From Candidatus Eiseniibacteriota bacterium (GTDB taxonomy: Bacteria; Eisenbacteria; RBG-16-71-46; JAFGJU01): 21,439 nucleotides of DNA. Location of the stretch: the NCBI GenBank assembly GCA_016928935.1, contig JAFGJU010000015.1, forward strand, positions 1-21,439, given 5' to 3'. Within the stretch, counting starts at the first letter, position 1, and every line of letters begins with the position of its first letter. Under the pieces are notes generated by a model. It ran no database searches. It was given only the letters and a program-made list of their open reading frames with translations, and was not told the DNA's origin. The position numbers and the translations under genes were made by a program. Positions 14,429 through 21,439 of this stretch are shown here, one piece after another.

Positions 14429-16717
14429 CTAGATGGCCTCACCTTCCACGCTTCCCGTGATGAGGAGAGAAGCCTTTCTCAGGTCGCAGATGTCCTTGGG
14501 CCAGTACATCTGGACTCCCTTGAGGTGCACCTCGGGCGCCGGTGACACGTACCTCACCGCCCCCAGACGTCGCAGGAGCTCCTCCACCCTGCGGAGGATT
14601 GCGCCACCCTCCCTCGGCGTCTGCGGCGAGACAACGACAAAGACCGCCTCGCCGGTCCTGCCGGCAATGTCCACCTCCCGGACGGTCTTCCTGAGCCCGC
14701 CGGAGAACTCCTCCAGAAACGCGGCTCTCCACTGGTCGCCGAGCCTCTGGAACGCTCCGGTGAGCCCCTCCAGTTCGAAGACCGTTATGCAGAATCCTAT
14801 GCCGTAGCGGTCGTACCGCTTCGATTCCTCGTCTATCCTGGTCAGCAGCGCCTGGGCTCCGAGCAGACCGGTCTCCCTGTCGGTCTCCCCATACTGCTGG
14901 GCCTGAATCGACACCAGCGCGCGCTCCAGCCCGTGCGCGGAGTACCCGCAGAAGGACCTGAAGAGCTCGCTCTCGCTCTCGTTGAACGGACGCCCGCCGC
15001 CCTCCTTGAGTCGGAGCAGCACGCAGGCTCCCAGGCACCTGTTCCCCACCCTCAGCGGTCCGGCCATGAAGGAGGTCACTCCCAGTCTCTCCAGCTCCAG
15101 ATTGAGCGTCTCGTCCGCCGCCTCGCCGGAGACGTACGTCATGTCCTTGACGCACTCGGCCATGAGAAGCTCCTTGGCCCTCCTCAGCCTGTCGGCTTCC
15201 TCCACGCCCTCCGTTCCGGCCAGCTTGTCCACCGACCACCCTCTGCCGTCCTCGCACGCCACCAGGCAAGCGTCGGCCCTCAGGATTCTCGCCCCCTCCG
15301 AGGCTATGATTCTCACCACCTCTTCCACCTTTTGAGCGGACATCAAAGAGGACGCCACGCGGTTCAGCTCCGCCAGAGCCTCCGCCTGCTCCCTCAGGCC
15401 GAGCATCGACACCTCCCTGCCCAGCTCCTTGCCTATGAAACGTGCCACTCTCTCGAAGGCGCTCAGAAAGGCCTCCATCTCGACGTTGCTCACGCGAACC
15501 GAGTCGAACACTATGAGGCCGTGCCAACGGTCTGCCTTCATCGGCACGCAGATTATGCCCAGGTCCTCGCCTTGCATGGTGGGCGCAATGACTCCGCCCG
15601 GGAGGAGCACCTGCGCCTTTCCAGACGTGAGCGCGCGGCCCAGGAACCCCTTCCCGCCGAATATGACCCCGGGGAGCGCCGGGTCCGCCACTTTGACCGA
15701 GGTGGCGTACAGAATGAGCCTCCCGTCCCTCCATTTGTCCGGCAGGTACACGTAGCAGTCCGCGTCCACCCTCTCCGCCAGCGACGCGGCAAGGAACTGC
15801 ACCTTCTCCGGGAACGGGACGTCCCTGATGAGCGCGTCCTCGGCAGCTTCTCTCAGAGTGAATTCGAGCGTCTTGTTCGTGACCGCGCTGTATTCAAGCG
15901 CCCTCCGCAGAGTGTCGGTCACTCGCTCCGCCAGCTTCTCGAGCAAATGAAGGTCTTTTTCGTGGAAACGCTCTGGGTCCCTCATGCTGCTGACGTTGAG
16001 CACGCCGATTACGCGCCCGCCGGCGACCAGCGGGACACACATGGCCGCCTTGACCTCGCTCTTGTCTCTACCCGGCTTCAGAAGCTCGTGTCCCGGAACC
16101 CCGGAGATGAGCATCGGCTTCCCCTCCCTGGCCACCTTGCCGGCGATTCCCTCTCCCACACTCTGCCTGGTGGAGACCACCGTCTCACGGCTGAGCCCCT
16201 GCGCCACCGCGATGCGCAGCTCCTGGCCCTTCTCGTCCAGGAGCATTATGGACCCGCACTGCGCGCCAGTGCATTCGATGGCCAGCTCGAGAATCCATCT
16301 CAGCAGCTTCTGTCTGTCCAGCGCAAGACTGAGCGTGTCCGCCAGACTGCCCAGGACCTTCGACTCCGCCTCACCCAGCGCGGCCTCGACCGCCGCCTGC
16401 GGCCTCGCCGCCGGCTCTGCGGCCAGAACCTGCTCCGGCGTCAGGACCACTACTCCCGCGCCCAATACCTGTGCGAGCACAGAGCTGGAATCGGGGTCAC
16501 CCACCACCACCGCGTCCAGCTCCATGGATCCCAGACCGGCCAGGCTCGTCGTGGTGGGAAGCCTCATGATCTCACCCAGCTTGAGCGCCACTGACGCCGC
16601 GTCAGCGTCCGCTATCACCACCAACTCCCAGCGTCCGTCTCTGACGACCGCCGGGATGAGGTCCAGGTCGGCCTCCCTGAGGCTTACTATGGCGAGTTTC
16701 TTCTTGCTCAAATCCAT
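14429..16717 (-). CDS. Multi-GAF sensor protein with Rossmann-like N-terminus and degenerate GGDEF domain
   Basis: I know no named family for the whole 762-residue protein. Residues 6-100 resemble the alternating strands of a Gfo/Idh-type Rossmann domain (ELVVIADADA at 31-40, LDAVVVGDPDS at 67-77) but lack the glycine-rich loop. GAF 1 spans about 125-275 (VGEGIAGKVAREGKPMLI), GAF 2 about 300-430 (GKGFLGRALTSGKAQ) and GAF 3 about 448-600. The end (613-725) aligns by pattern with GGDEF (DRETGLLGAQALLTRI), but the active-site loop reads GRTGEAVF (686-693), so cyclase activity is unlikely. There is no signal peptide or membrane helix, so it is probably a cytoplasmic sensor or c-di-GMP-free scaffold. 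The ATG at 16717 lacks a clear Shine-Dalgarno. It is a single-gene unit. Confidence 0.85.
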   Translation of the reverse strand: MDLSKKKLAIVSLREADLDLIPAVVRDGRWELVVIADADAASVALKLGEIMRLPTTTSLAGLGSMELDAVVVGDPDSSSVLAQVLGAGVVVLTPEQVLAAEPAARPQAAVEAALGEAESKVLGSLADTLSLALDRQKLLRWILELAIECTGAQCGSIMLLDEKGQELRIAVAQGLSRETVVSTRQSVGEGIAGKVAREGKPMLISGVPGHELLKPGRDKSEVKAAMCVPLVAGGRVIGVLNVSSMRDPERFHEKDLHLLEKLAERVTDTLRRALEYSAVTNKTLEFTLREAAEDALIRDVPFPEKVQFLAASLAERVDADCYVYLPDKWRDGRLILYATSVKVADPALPGVIFGGKGFLGRALTSGKAQVLLPGGVIAPTMQGEDLGIICVPMKADRWHGLIVFDSVRVSNVEMEAFLSAFERVARFIGKELGREVSMLGLREQAEALAELNRVASSLMSAQKVEEVVRIIASEGARILRADACLVACEDGRGWSVDKLAGTEGVEEADRLRRAKELLMAECVKDMTYVSGEAADETLNLELERLGVTSFMAGPLRVGNRCLGACVLLRLKEGGGRPFNESESELFRSFCGYSAHGLERALVSIQAQQYGETDRETGLLGAQALLTRIDEESKRYDRYGIGFCITVFELEGLTGAFQRLGDQWRAAFLEEFSGGLRKTVREVDIAGRTGEAVFVVVSPQTPREGGAILRRVEELLRRLGAVRYVSPAPEVHLKGVQMYWPKDICDLRKASLLITGSVEGEAI

Positions 16718-17021
16718 TATCTAGCGCCCAAAGGAAACTTTGACACAAGCTCTCCACTCAGCAACACCCATGCCAAACCCCGGACTCACGTGCGGCCGGT
16801 CTTGCCCGTCCCGGGCACGGTAACCACTGTTGTTTCAGCACACTAAAAACAGGAGGGAGAGACTTGGCCCGCTGCAGCGCAGTAGCTAGCCGTGAGCACA
16901 TTGCAGAATGCAACTCTAATTGCATTTGGCAGTGGCGACATCGACGACTTCCCTCAGATCGGCCGTGGCTGGAGGCTCCCGCGAGGGCCGGACAATGCGG
17001 GCCGTGCGACCGAAGGGCACC
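16718..17021. other. Intergenic region between the sensor and propeller genes
   Basis: These 304 bp hold no convincing gene. They contain a small GC-rich hairpin (TGCCCG-TCC-CGGGCA, 16803-16817), a T5 run on the minus strand near 16850-16856, and an AT-rich cluster of TTGCA/TGCAA half-sites (16901-16926). I see no -35/-10 pair at proper spacing for the sensor gene and no classical terminator for the propeller gene. Confidence 0.5.
16901..16926. promoter_or_regulatory. Cluster of TTGCA/TGCAA half-sites (possible operator)
   Basis: Three pentamers stand in a 26-bp AT-rich patch: TTGCA (16901-16905), TGCAA (16909-16913) and TTGCA (16920-16924). The second and third are part of a perfect 7-bp inverted repeat, AATGCAA-6-TTGCATT (16907-16926). 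The symmetry and local base change suggest a protein-binding site or a small hairpin. The binding protein is unknown. Confidence 0.35.
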
Positions 17022-19163
17022 TCAGCGCCGGATGAGAACACTCCCGCTCCCGACGTTTCCGGCGCCGTCTATTGCGCGCACTCCCACCGTGTGCTCGCCC
17101 GCCTCCAGCGAACTCAGCAGAATCGAGAAGTCCTCCGTCCGCGAGTCCAGAAGCCCGTCAGAGGCCTGCGCCGGCATCCAGTCGCCCCCGTCCAGTGAGT
17201 AGTGCAATTCTGTGACAGGACTCATGGAGTCAGACAGAGTGCCCGTGACCGCCGCGCCACCCGTGACCCTCGTGCTCGCGAGGCGCGAGACTACCGGCGC
17301 GGTGTTGTCCACGTCGAACGGAAGGCTCACAGTCTCAGCCGACAGAGCCTCCTCAGGCAGGTTGTCAGGCAGGTCCGTCGCCACTACCCGGAGGCAGTAG
17401 GAGCCGTCCGGCCAGGCCGACGTGTTCCAGGCGAACAGCGTCTCTCGCACGTCCTCCTCTATGGGTTTCCACCTGGTTTCCTCGAGGCGCTTGTAATACA
17501 CGGCGAACTTCTGGTTGTCGCCGTTCGGGTCAGCCGCTTCCCACACGGCCGTTCTCACCGTCCTCGCCCACGCAGCCCCCTCGACCGCGCGCGCCGTCGC
17601 GTCCCTGACCGCCGAATACTCTACCTTGATGCCTCCGGGCAACGTCTGAGACACGCGCTCCGGCATCTTCTCAATGCCGCCGCTCACGAAAGGCATGCCC
17701 TGCGGCAGGACTTTGAGCCCGTCCACAGTCGGCGGCAGGTTCCTCTCCGCAAAGGCCAGTGTTACCTTCGTCAGGGATGGAGACGAGCCGCCGGCGCCCG
17801 AGCCAAGAGTTGCCTTCCACTGCACGAACCGCGCCGGCGGGCTTTGCGGGACTGCCCCGTTCTCTCGGACCCCCTCGCTCCAGTCGCTCCAGGTGCGGTT
17901 GGGCGTCTCCGAGTTGCCGGTCCTCAACTGGAACGTGACGGACGCGCCGCGCGGCACCTCGGCCTCCCACGACAGGCCACCCCACCTGGAGACTCCGTTC
18001 GTGTCGAAGGCCCTCGACACCAGCGTGCCGGACCGAGAGGTTCCAGGGCCGGAGGAAAAGACCCGCGCCTCGTTCCCAGTGCTGAATACCAACCGGCCGG
18101 AGCTCTCCATCAGGTCCAGCACCTGCGACTGCTCCACTGCGTCCACGAGTCCCAACCGGCCGCTTCCCAGGCACAGAATGCGCCCTTCGTCCCCGGTGCC
18201 CAACAGTATGCTGTCGGCCGACACAGGCCACACGCAGTAAATGGTCGAGCGGCTGGAGGCCCACAACCTGGAAGTCGTGCCGTCAGCGGCTATTCGATAG
18301 AGACTGGAACCGGACATCTGCTCCCCGTGGTCCCGGCCCGAAGCCGGGGCGCCTCCCAGCTCGGGCCCGGCCATTCCCTTGGTCCGCGCCACGGCCGCGG
18401 CGTAGACCACACCACCGTCCGCGCAGGCGAGGTCCCTGACTTCCTGCTCGTCGCAATCGTACAGAACGCGGCCCTTGCCTTGAGGATTGACCGCGAACAC
18501 CAGGCCCGTGCCCTCTGTACCGACCACCAGTCGGCCGTCCGCGTGCCGGGCGCACATGACGTGCCTTTCACCGGTCTGGTAGAATACCTCTCCCTTCCCG
18601 TCCGGACTGATCTTGTATATGTTTCCCTTGTCCCCTGTGCCGGCGTACAGGTTCCCGTCGTCGTCGAACACGAGGCACCACACGTAGGTTTCTCCGGTTT
18701 CGAAAAACACGGAGCGCTTCCCACCCGGGGCAATCTTCCATATGAGCCCGCCGGGGGCGGTACCCGCGTACACCGCGCCGCCCGCGTCCACGGCCAGGCT
18801 CAACACCTCCAGGTCAAGGCTATCCGCCACGACCTCGGACTTGCCGCGCTCGTCTACGCTGTAGACCCTCCCGGCGTCTCCGCTGCCGGCGTACACCGTT
18901 CCTCGGCCGTCGTCGGCCAGGCACCAGAAGTAGTCGTCCTCGGAGCTCAACAGCGTGTCCAGCTCCGGGGCCAACACCACCACACCGGGCCTGTTGACAG
19001 AGACGTGCTCGGGCGTGCCGCCTCTGAAGTCCGCGTCGCTTTCCGTCAACCAGAACGAGGTCTCGCGGCAGTGGCCTTTCCCGGCCAGGCCCGTCCACAG
19101 CAGGAAGACGGTAAGACCGCAGACTGAAGCCACCCTGGCACGCGTGACGCTGTCACGTCTCAC
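17022..19163 (-). CDS. Secreted beta-propeller protein with C-terminal Ig-like domain
   Basis: I do not recognise a named family. The 713 residues open with basic residues and a hydrophobic stretch (about 11-28), a probable signal peptide. Residues 75-375 hold propeller-like blades with the core x-YAGTGDxGxIYxI. Copies lie at about 90, 131, 172, 212, 319 and 358, and a diverged one around 252-291, so the period is close to 41 in the first four. Residues 380-475 look like a beta-sandwich, and 535-713 carry two Ig-like modules ending in GEHTVGVRAIDGAGNVGSG. It is probably an extracytoplasmic binding or scaffold protein. The GTG at 19163 sits 4 nt past AGGAGGT and 2 nt after the S55 gene stop. 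An open frame further upstream overlaps that gene and is not the start. Confidence 0.82.
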   Translation of the reverse strand: MRRDSVTRARVASVCGLTVFLLWTGLAGKGHCRETSFWLTESDADFRGGTPEHVSVNRPGVVVLAPELDTLLSSEDDYFWCLADDGRGTVYAGSGDAGRVYSVDERGKSEVVADSLDLEVLSLAVDAGGAVYAGTAPGGLIWKIAPGGKRSVFFETGETYVWCLVFDDDGNLYAGTGDKGNIYKISPDGKGEVFYQTGERHVMCARHADGRLVVGTEGTGLVFAVNPQGKGRVLYDCDEQEVRDLACADGGVVYAAAVARTKGMAGPELGGAPASGRDHGEQMSGSSLYRIAADGTTSRLWASSRSTIYCVWPVSADSILLGTGDEGRILCLGSGRLGLVDAVEQSQVLDLMESSGRLVFSTGNEARVFSSGPGTSRSGTLVSRAFDTNGVSRWGGLSWEAEVPRGASVTFQLRTGNSETPNRTWSDWSEGVRENGAVPQSPPARFVQWKATLGSGAGGSSPSLTKVTLAFAERNLPPTVDGLKVLPQGMPFVSGGIEKMPERVSQTLPGGIKVEYSAVRDATARAVEGAAWARTVRTAVWEAADPNGDNQKFAVYYKRLEETRWKPIEEDVRETLFAWNTSAWPDGSYCLRVVATDLPDNLPEEALSAETVSLPFDVDNTAPVVSRLASTRVTGGAAVTGTLSDSMSPVTELHYSLDGGDWMPAQASDGLLDSRTEDFSILLSSLEAGEHTVGVRAIDGAGNVGSGSVLIRR

Positions 19164-19165
19164 GA

Positions 19166-20944
19166 CTACCTCCTGCTTTTCGGCTGTCCCAGCCTGACTG
19201 AGACAGTCCGGCATCCGGCGACGGCGTAATCGGTTTCCCACGACGTCTCGGACACCACTGCCACCGGGCTGACGGAGCTCTCTCCCGCTCGCCTGGTGTT
19301 GCCCATGACTCTCGACATCGACTCCGGCGGAGACGGGAGCGTCTCGCCCCGTACTGTCACTTCTCTGTCGTCAACGCATGCCGCGCACTCGACCACGTGG
19401 CCGCGGCCGCTCGTCTGAATCCAGTCAATCAACTGAGTCAGGTTTCGAGGCGCAGGGCGCCGGCTGGTGAACTCACGCTTCCACTCCGCCATTTCGGGGG
19501 CCGAACAGACCTTGAACTCCACCCGCTCTCCGCAGACACCCTCCGGAAGGCGAAGCCTCAAGCGTTTCGTCACGCAGTCTCCCCTGTACGGTCTGAGCCT
19601 GACTGACACGGTCACTTCCTCACCCGGGCGCACCTCGCCCTCCGAAACGTACACCTCTTCTATCACCGCCGTTCTCTGCTCCGGCACCAGCGTCAGGTCG
19701 CACCTGACTCCTGCCAGGCAGGCGTCTTCGAATTGGTTGTTCATGACGGCGTCCACCACCCCGGCCAGAACGTCCGCCAGCGAGGACGCAAGGCTCAGGC
19801 TGAAGAACGTGTGACGGAAGCCGACCTCTCTCTCCTGTCCGTCCTCTCCCCGAAGCCCCAGAGACACGTTCATGCCCACCGTTACCTCACCCACAGTTCC
19901 GTAGGCACCGAGCGCGGAGCTGGCCGCTGTCCAGGCCACCAGCGGAGGAGTGAACAGCCTGTGCCTGATGACTTCGAAGCGCCGCGTCTCGGCCGTCTGA
20001 TCGGCTCTGTTGACAACCACCTCGACCGGCACCAGGTCGGGCCTCCTGCCCACGTCGCCCGCCACCCCGGCTTCCCCGTCCCCCGTAATCGACCCCACGA
20101 CACCGGTGGGACTGCCCAGTTTCATGGAGCTGGCCAGGCTCGGCAGCACAGCGTGGATGCGGGCGCCGCTCATCGGCACGTCCACGGCCCCGGCCGAGAA
20201 GAGCCCGTGTCCGAATCCCAGGACTCTTCCGCCGTTCACGTACGTGACAGTGCCGATGGCAGACACCACGGCGTCGCCCGTAACGAATTGTGCTGCCAGC
20301 GATCCTCCGGCCATCAGGGTGTCCAGATCCTCGGTCGTGCCCTCGCCGGACTGGGCAACCACCATGTTGTACCCGGCCAGCTTCTGTCTCATGAGCCCCA
20401 CGACCTCCGGGTGCAGGCCGGCCACCATGATGGGCGTGCCGATCTCCGTCATGCCCGCTGCCGCGTCGGAACGGCGGCGTGAGGCGCCGGCGCCGGACCC
20501 CGTGTTGTCCGCCCCTGTGCGCCTGCCGAGCTCCAGCAGCTCCCGTATGGGCGTTATTCCGGCCATTGGCTCCTTCGCGAAGGGCCAGGTGAACGCTATC
20601 GCGCCCACCAGCCTGCCGTCAACGTACACCGGCGTGCCGCTCATTCCGGCGGCGATGCCCAGGCGCTCTATCTTCTCACCCGACGCCCTCCCCAGTATGA
20701 GGTCTCCGCCTGGCCTCCAGTTGCGTATCACGCCGACTATCTCGACGTCAAACTCCTCGGGCCGACTGCCCGAAAATACTGACCTGGCCTTCCCGGACAT
20801 ACCGGGCGTGATTTCCTCCAGGCTCATGAACTCAGAGTCGGCGCCGCCGGACGCCGGCGCGCAGCTCGCTACCCCGCCGCTGCACGCCAGGAGCGCTGCG
20901 CACACCAGCACGGCCTCGACAAACCTCGCGGTGCCGTCAGACAT
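19166..20944 (-). CDS. Secreted SpoIVB-like peptidase S55 domain protein (permuted motif order)
   Basis: This 592-residue protein matches the S55-type group found outside spore formers. An N-terminal hydrophobic segment ends in VASC (25-28) or LLAC (18-21), so it may be a lipoprotein. ITPGMSGKARSVFSG (45-59) and FDVEIVGVIRNW (65-76) lead into the putative nucleophile motif AGMSGTPVYVDG (99-110). The AIGTVTYVNGGRVLGFGHG segment (229-247) carries the putative catalytic histidine. In SpoIVB the histidine precedes the serine; here the order is reversed. Residues 425-592 look like a beta-rich domain. The ATG at 20944 is 6 nt past GAGAGGAAGG. It is coupled to the propeller gene. Activity and substrate are unknown, and SpoIVB's sporulation role should not be assumed. 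Confidence 0.86.
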   Translation of the reverse strand: MSDGTARFVEAVLVCAALLACSGGVASCAPASGGADSEFMSLEEITPGMSGKARSVFSGSRPEEFDVEIVGVIRNWRPGGDLILGRASGEKIERLGIAAGMSGTPVYVDGRLVGAIAFTWPFAKEPMAGITPIRELLELGRRTGADNTGSGAGASRRRSDAAAGMTEIGTPIMVAGLHPEVVGLMRQKLAGYNMVVAQSGEGTTEDLDTLMAGGSLAAQFVTGDAVVSAIGTVTYVNGGRVLGFGHGLFSAGAVDVPMSGARIHAVLPSLASSMKLGSPTGVVGSITGDGEAGVAGDVGRRPDLVPVEVVVNRADQTAETRRFEVIRHRLFTPPLVAWTAASSALGAYGTVGEVTVGMNVSLGLRGEDGQEREVGFRHTFFSLSLASSLADVLAGVVDAVMNNQFEDACLAGVRCDLTLVPEQRTAVIEEVYVSEGEVRPGEEVTVSVRLRPYRGDCVTKRLRLRLPEGVCGERVEFKVCSAPEMAEWKREFTSRRPAPRNLTQLIDWIQTSGRGHVVECAACVDDREVTVRGETLPSPPESMSRVMGNTRRAGESSVSPVAVVSETSWETDYAVAGCRTVSVRLGQPKSRR

Positions 20945-21010
20945 CAGTGTCCTTCCTCTCCAACAGTGCGAACGTGCGACCGACGCCGAAGCGCCGCGGC
21001 GACGGGCACT
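20945..21010 (-). other. Gap between the DUF362 gene and the S55 gene
   Basis: The 66-bp gap is GC-rich with overlapping short palindromes (such as CGCCGCGGCG) but no T tract and no clear -35/-10 pair. It contains the S55 gene ribosome site. The two genes may be co-transcribed. Confidence 0.4.
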
Positions 21011-21439
21011 TCACCCCGCAGATTTCTCGTCCAGGTTTACCAGCTCGTAGACCCTGGTGCCCATGCCCAGCTTCTCCGCATACTCCATCTGGACCGAGCC
21101 GTCTATGTCCGGCCTGATGGCCATGAACTTGTCCGTGCCCGGTCCAAGGTCCCGGTCTATTTCCGAGTCCGGCAGCGAGGGCCGCGCGTTCACCATGTCC
21201 AGCGAAGCCTGCTCCACCGCCACCGGGTCGGTCGAACCCAGGACTCCCACGTCCTGCACGATCGGGTTGTCGCTCCATGCGAGACAGTCGCAGTCCGGGG
21301 TTACGTCTATCACGAAATTAAAGAACGCGGCCTTGCCCTGCTTGCCCTTCAGGACACCGTAGGCGGTCTCCACCATCTTCTCGCAAAGGTTCCTGGAAGA
21401 CTCGTTCCACAGTATCCTGAGTGCTCGCCTGGTACAGAC
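21011..21439 (-). CDS. DUF362 domain protein (putative Fe-S protein), 5' part outside the window
   Basis: Only the C-terminal 142 residues are present. They match DUF362 proteins: NLCEKMVETAYGVL, then DVTPDCDCLAWSDNPIVQDVGVLGS in two stretches, then STDPVAVEQASLDMVN. The DCDC and DPVAVEQAS motifs are characteristic, and such proteins often carry a ferredoxin-like 4Fe-4S domain, which cannot be checked here. The frame is open to the window edge, and the internal ATG at 21376 is not the true start. Function is unknown. It precedes the S55 gene by 66 bp on the same strand. Confidence 0.85.
   Translation of the reverse strand, partial: VCTRRALRILWNESSRNLCEKMVETAYGVLKGKQGKAAFFNFVIDVTPDCDCLAWSDNPIVQDVGVLGSTDPVAVEQASLDMVNARPSLPDSEIDRDLGPGTDKFMAIRPDIDGSVQMEYAEKLGMGTRVYELVNLDEKSAG

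Noticed and set aside
14933..16594. Long plus-strand ORF of 553 codons
   Set aside because: It lies wholly opposite the GAF sensor gene and has the composition of a shadow frame.
16740..16745. Plus-strand TTGACA resembling a -35 element
   Set aside because: The bases 17 nt downstream (AACACC) are not a -10, and no plus-strand gene follows.
16864..17202. Plus-strand ORF of 112 codons starting at TTG, with AGGAGGG just upstream
   Set aside because: It runs into the 3' end of the propeller gene on the other strand. The product is Arg/Pro/Ser-rich like an antisense shadow, with no recognisable domain and no proper promoter. The ribosome site alone is not enough.
17202..19127. Long plus-strand ORF of 641 codons
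   Set aside because: It is opposite the propeller gene, whose signal peptide and repeats show it to be the real frame.

Overview
The window is a compact, GC-rich bacterial chromosome segment in which every gene I can support lies on the minus strand. It holds 18 protein genes (two cut by the window edges) and five tRNA genes. The content is housekeeping: translation, mismatch repair, phospholipid synthesis and ribosome assembly. An LpxL-type acyltransferase and the PlsY/GpsA pair suggest a Gram-negative-type envelope. No spore genes, phage genes, transposons or CRISPR repeats are visible. About half of the starts are GTG or TTG with good Shine-Dalgarno sites. AGG and ATA codons occur although GC is high. 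I suspect an uncultivated bacterial phylum, perhaps of the FCB / WOR-3 / Eisenbacteria type, but the sequence alone does not settle this.

Layout in the direction of transcription (right to left). (1) 21439-17022: the end of a DUF362 Fe-S protein, a secreted S55-type (SpoIVB-like) protein whose serine and histidine motifs are in permuted order, and a secreted beta-propeller protein translationally coupled to it. (2) 16717-14429: a lone 762-residue sensor with a Rossmann-like N-terminus, three GAF domains and a degenerate GGDEF domain. (3) 14198-11477: mutL-miaA behind a sigma-70 promoter. (4) 11397-6648: a promoter, tRNA-Gly(CCC), a DUF512 radical-SAM/PDZ protein, der, plsY, gpsA and a MerR-like regulator, tightly packed with overlaps. 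(5) 6607-4093: a promoter, tRNA-Pro(GGG), an LpxL-like acyltransferase, a GT2 glycosyltransferase and surE. (6) 3995-1824: an extended -10 promoter, tRNA-Pro(CGG), a strong hairpin, acylphosphatase, a sigma-70 family factor and apt. (7) 1708-1: tRNA-Arg(CCT) and tRNA-Val(GAC), each with its own -35/-10 pair, then thrS, which runs off the left edge.

The recurring architecture is a tRNA gene at the head of a protein operon. The tRNA-Gly and tRNA-Pro(GGG) genes both sit exactly 38 nt before the first start codon, so processing of a mixed tRNA-mRNA transcript could set the mRNA 5' end. The most unusual candidates are the permuted S55 protein with its coupled propeller partner, the Rossmann-GAF3-pseudoGGDEF sensor, the sigma factor with a divergent region 3.2, and the 65-bp overlap in which the Der P-loop DNA also encodes the tail of the DUF512 protein. 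No obviously new defence or mobile system is visible.
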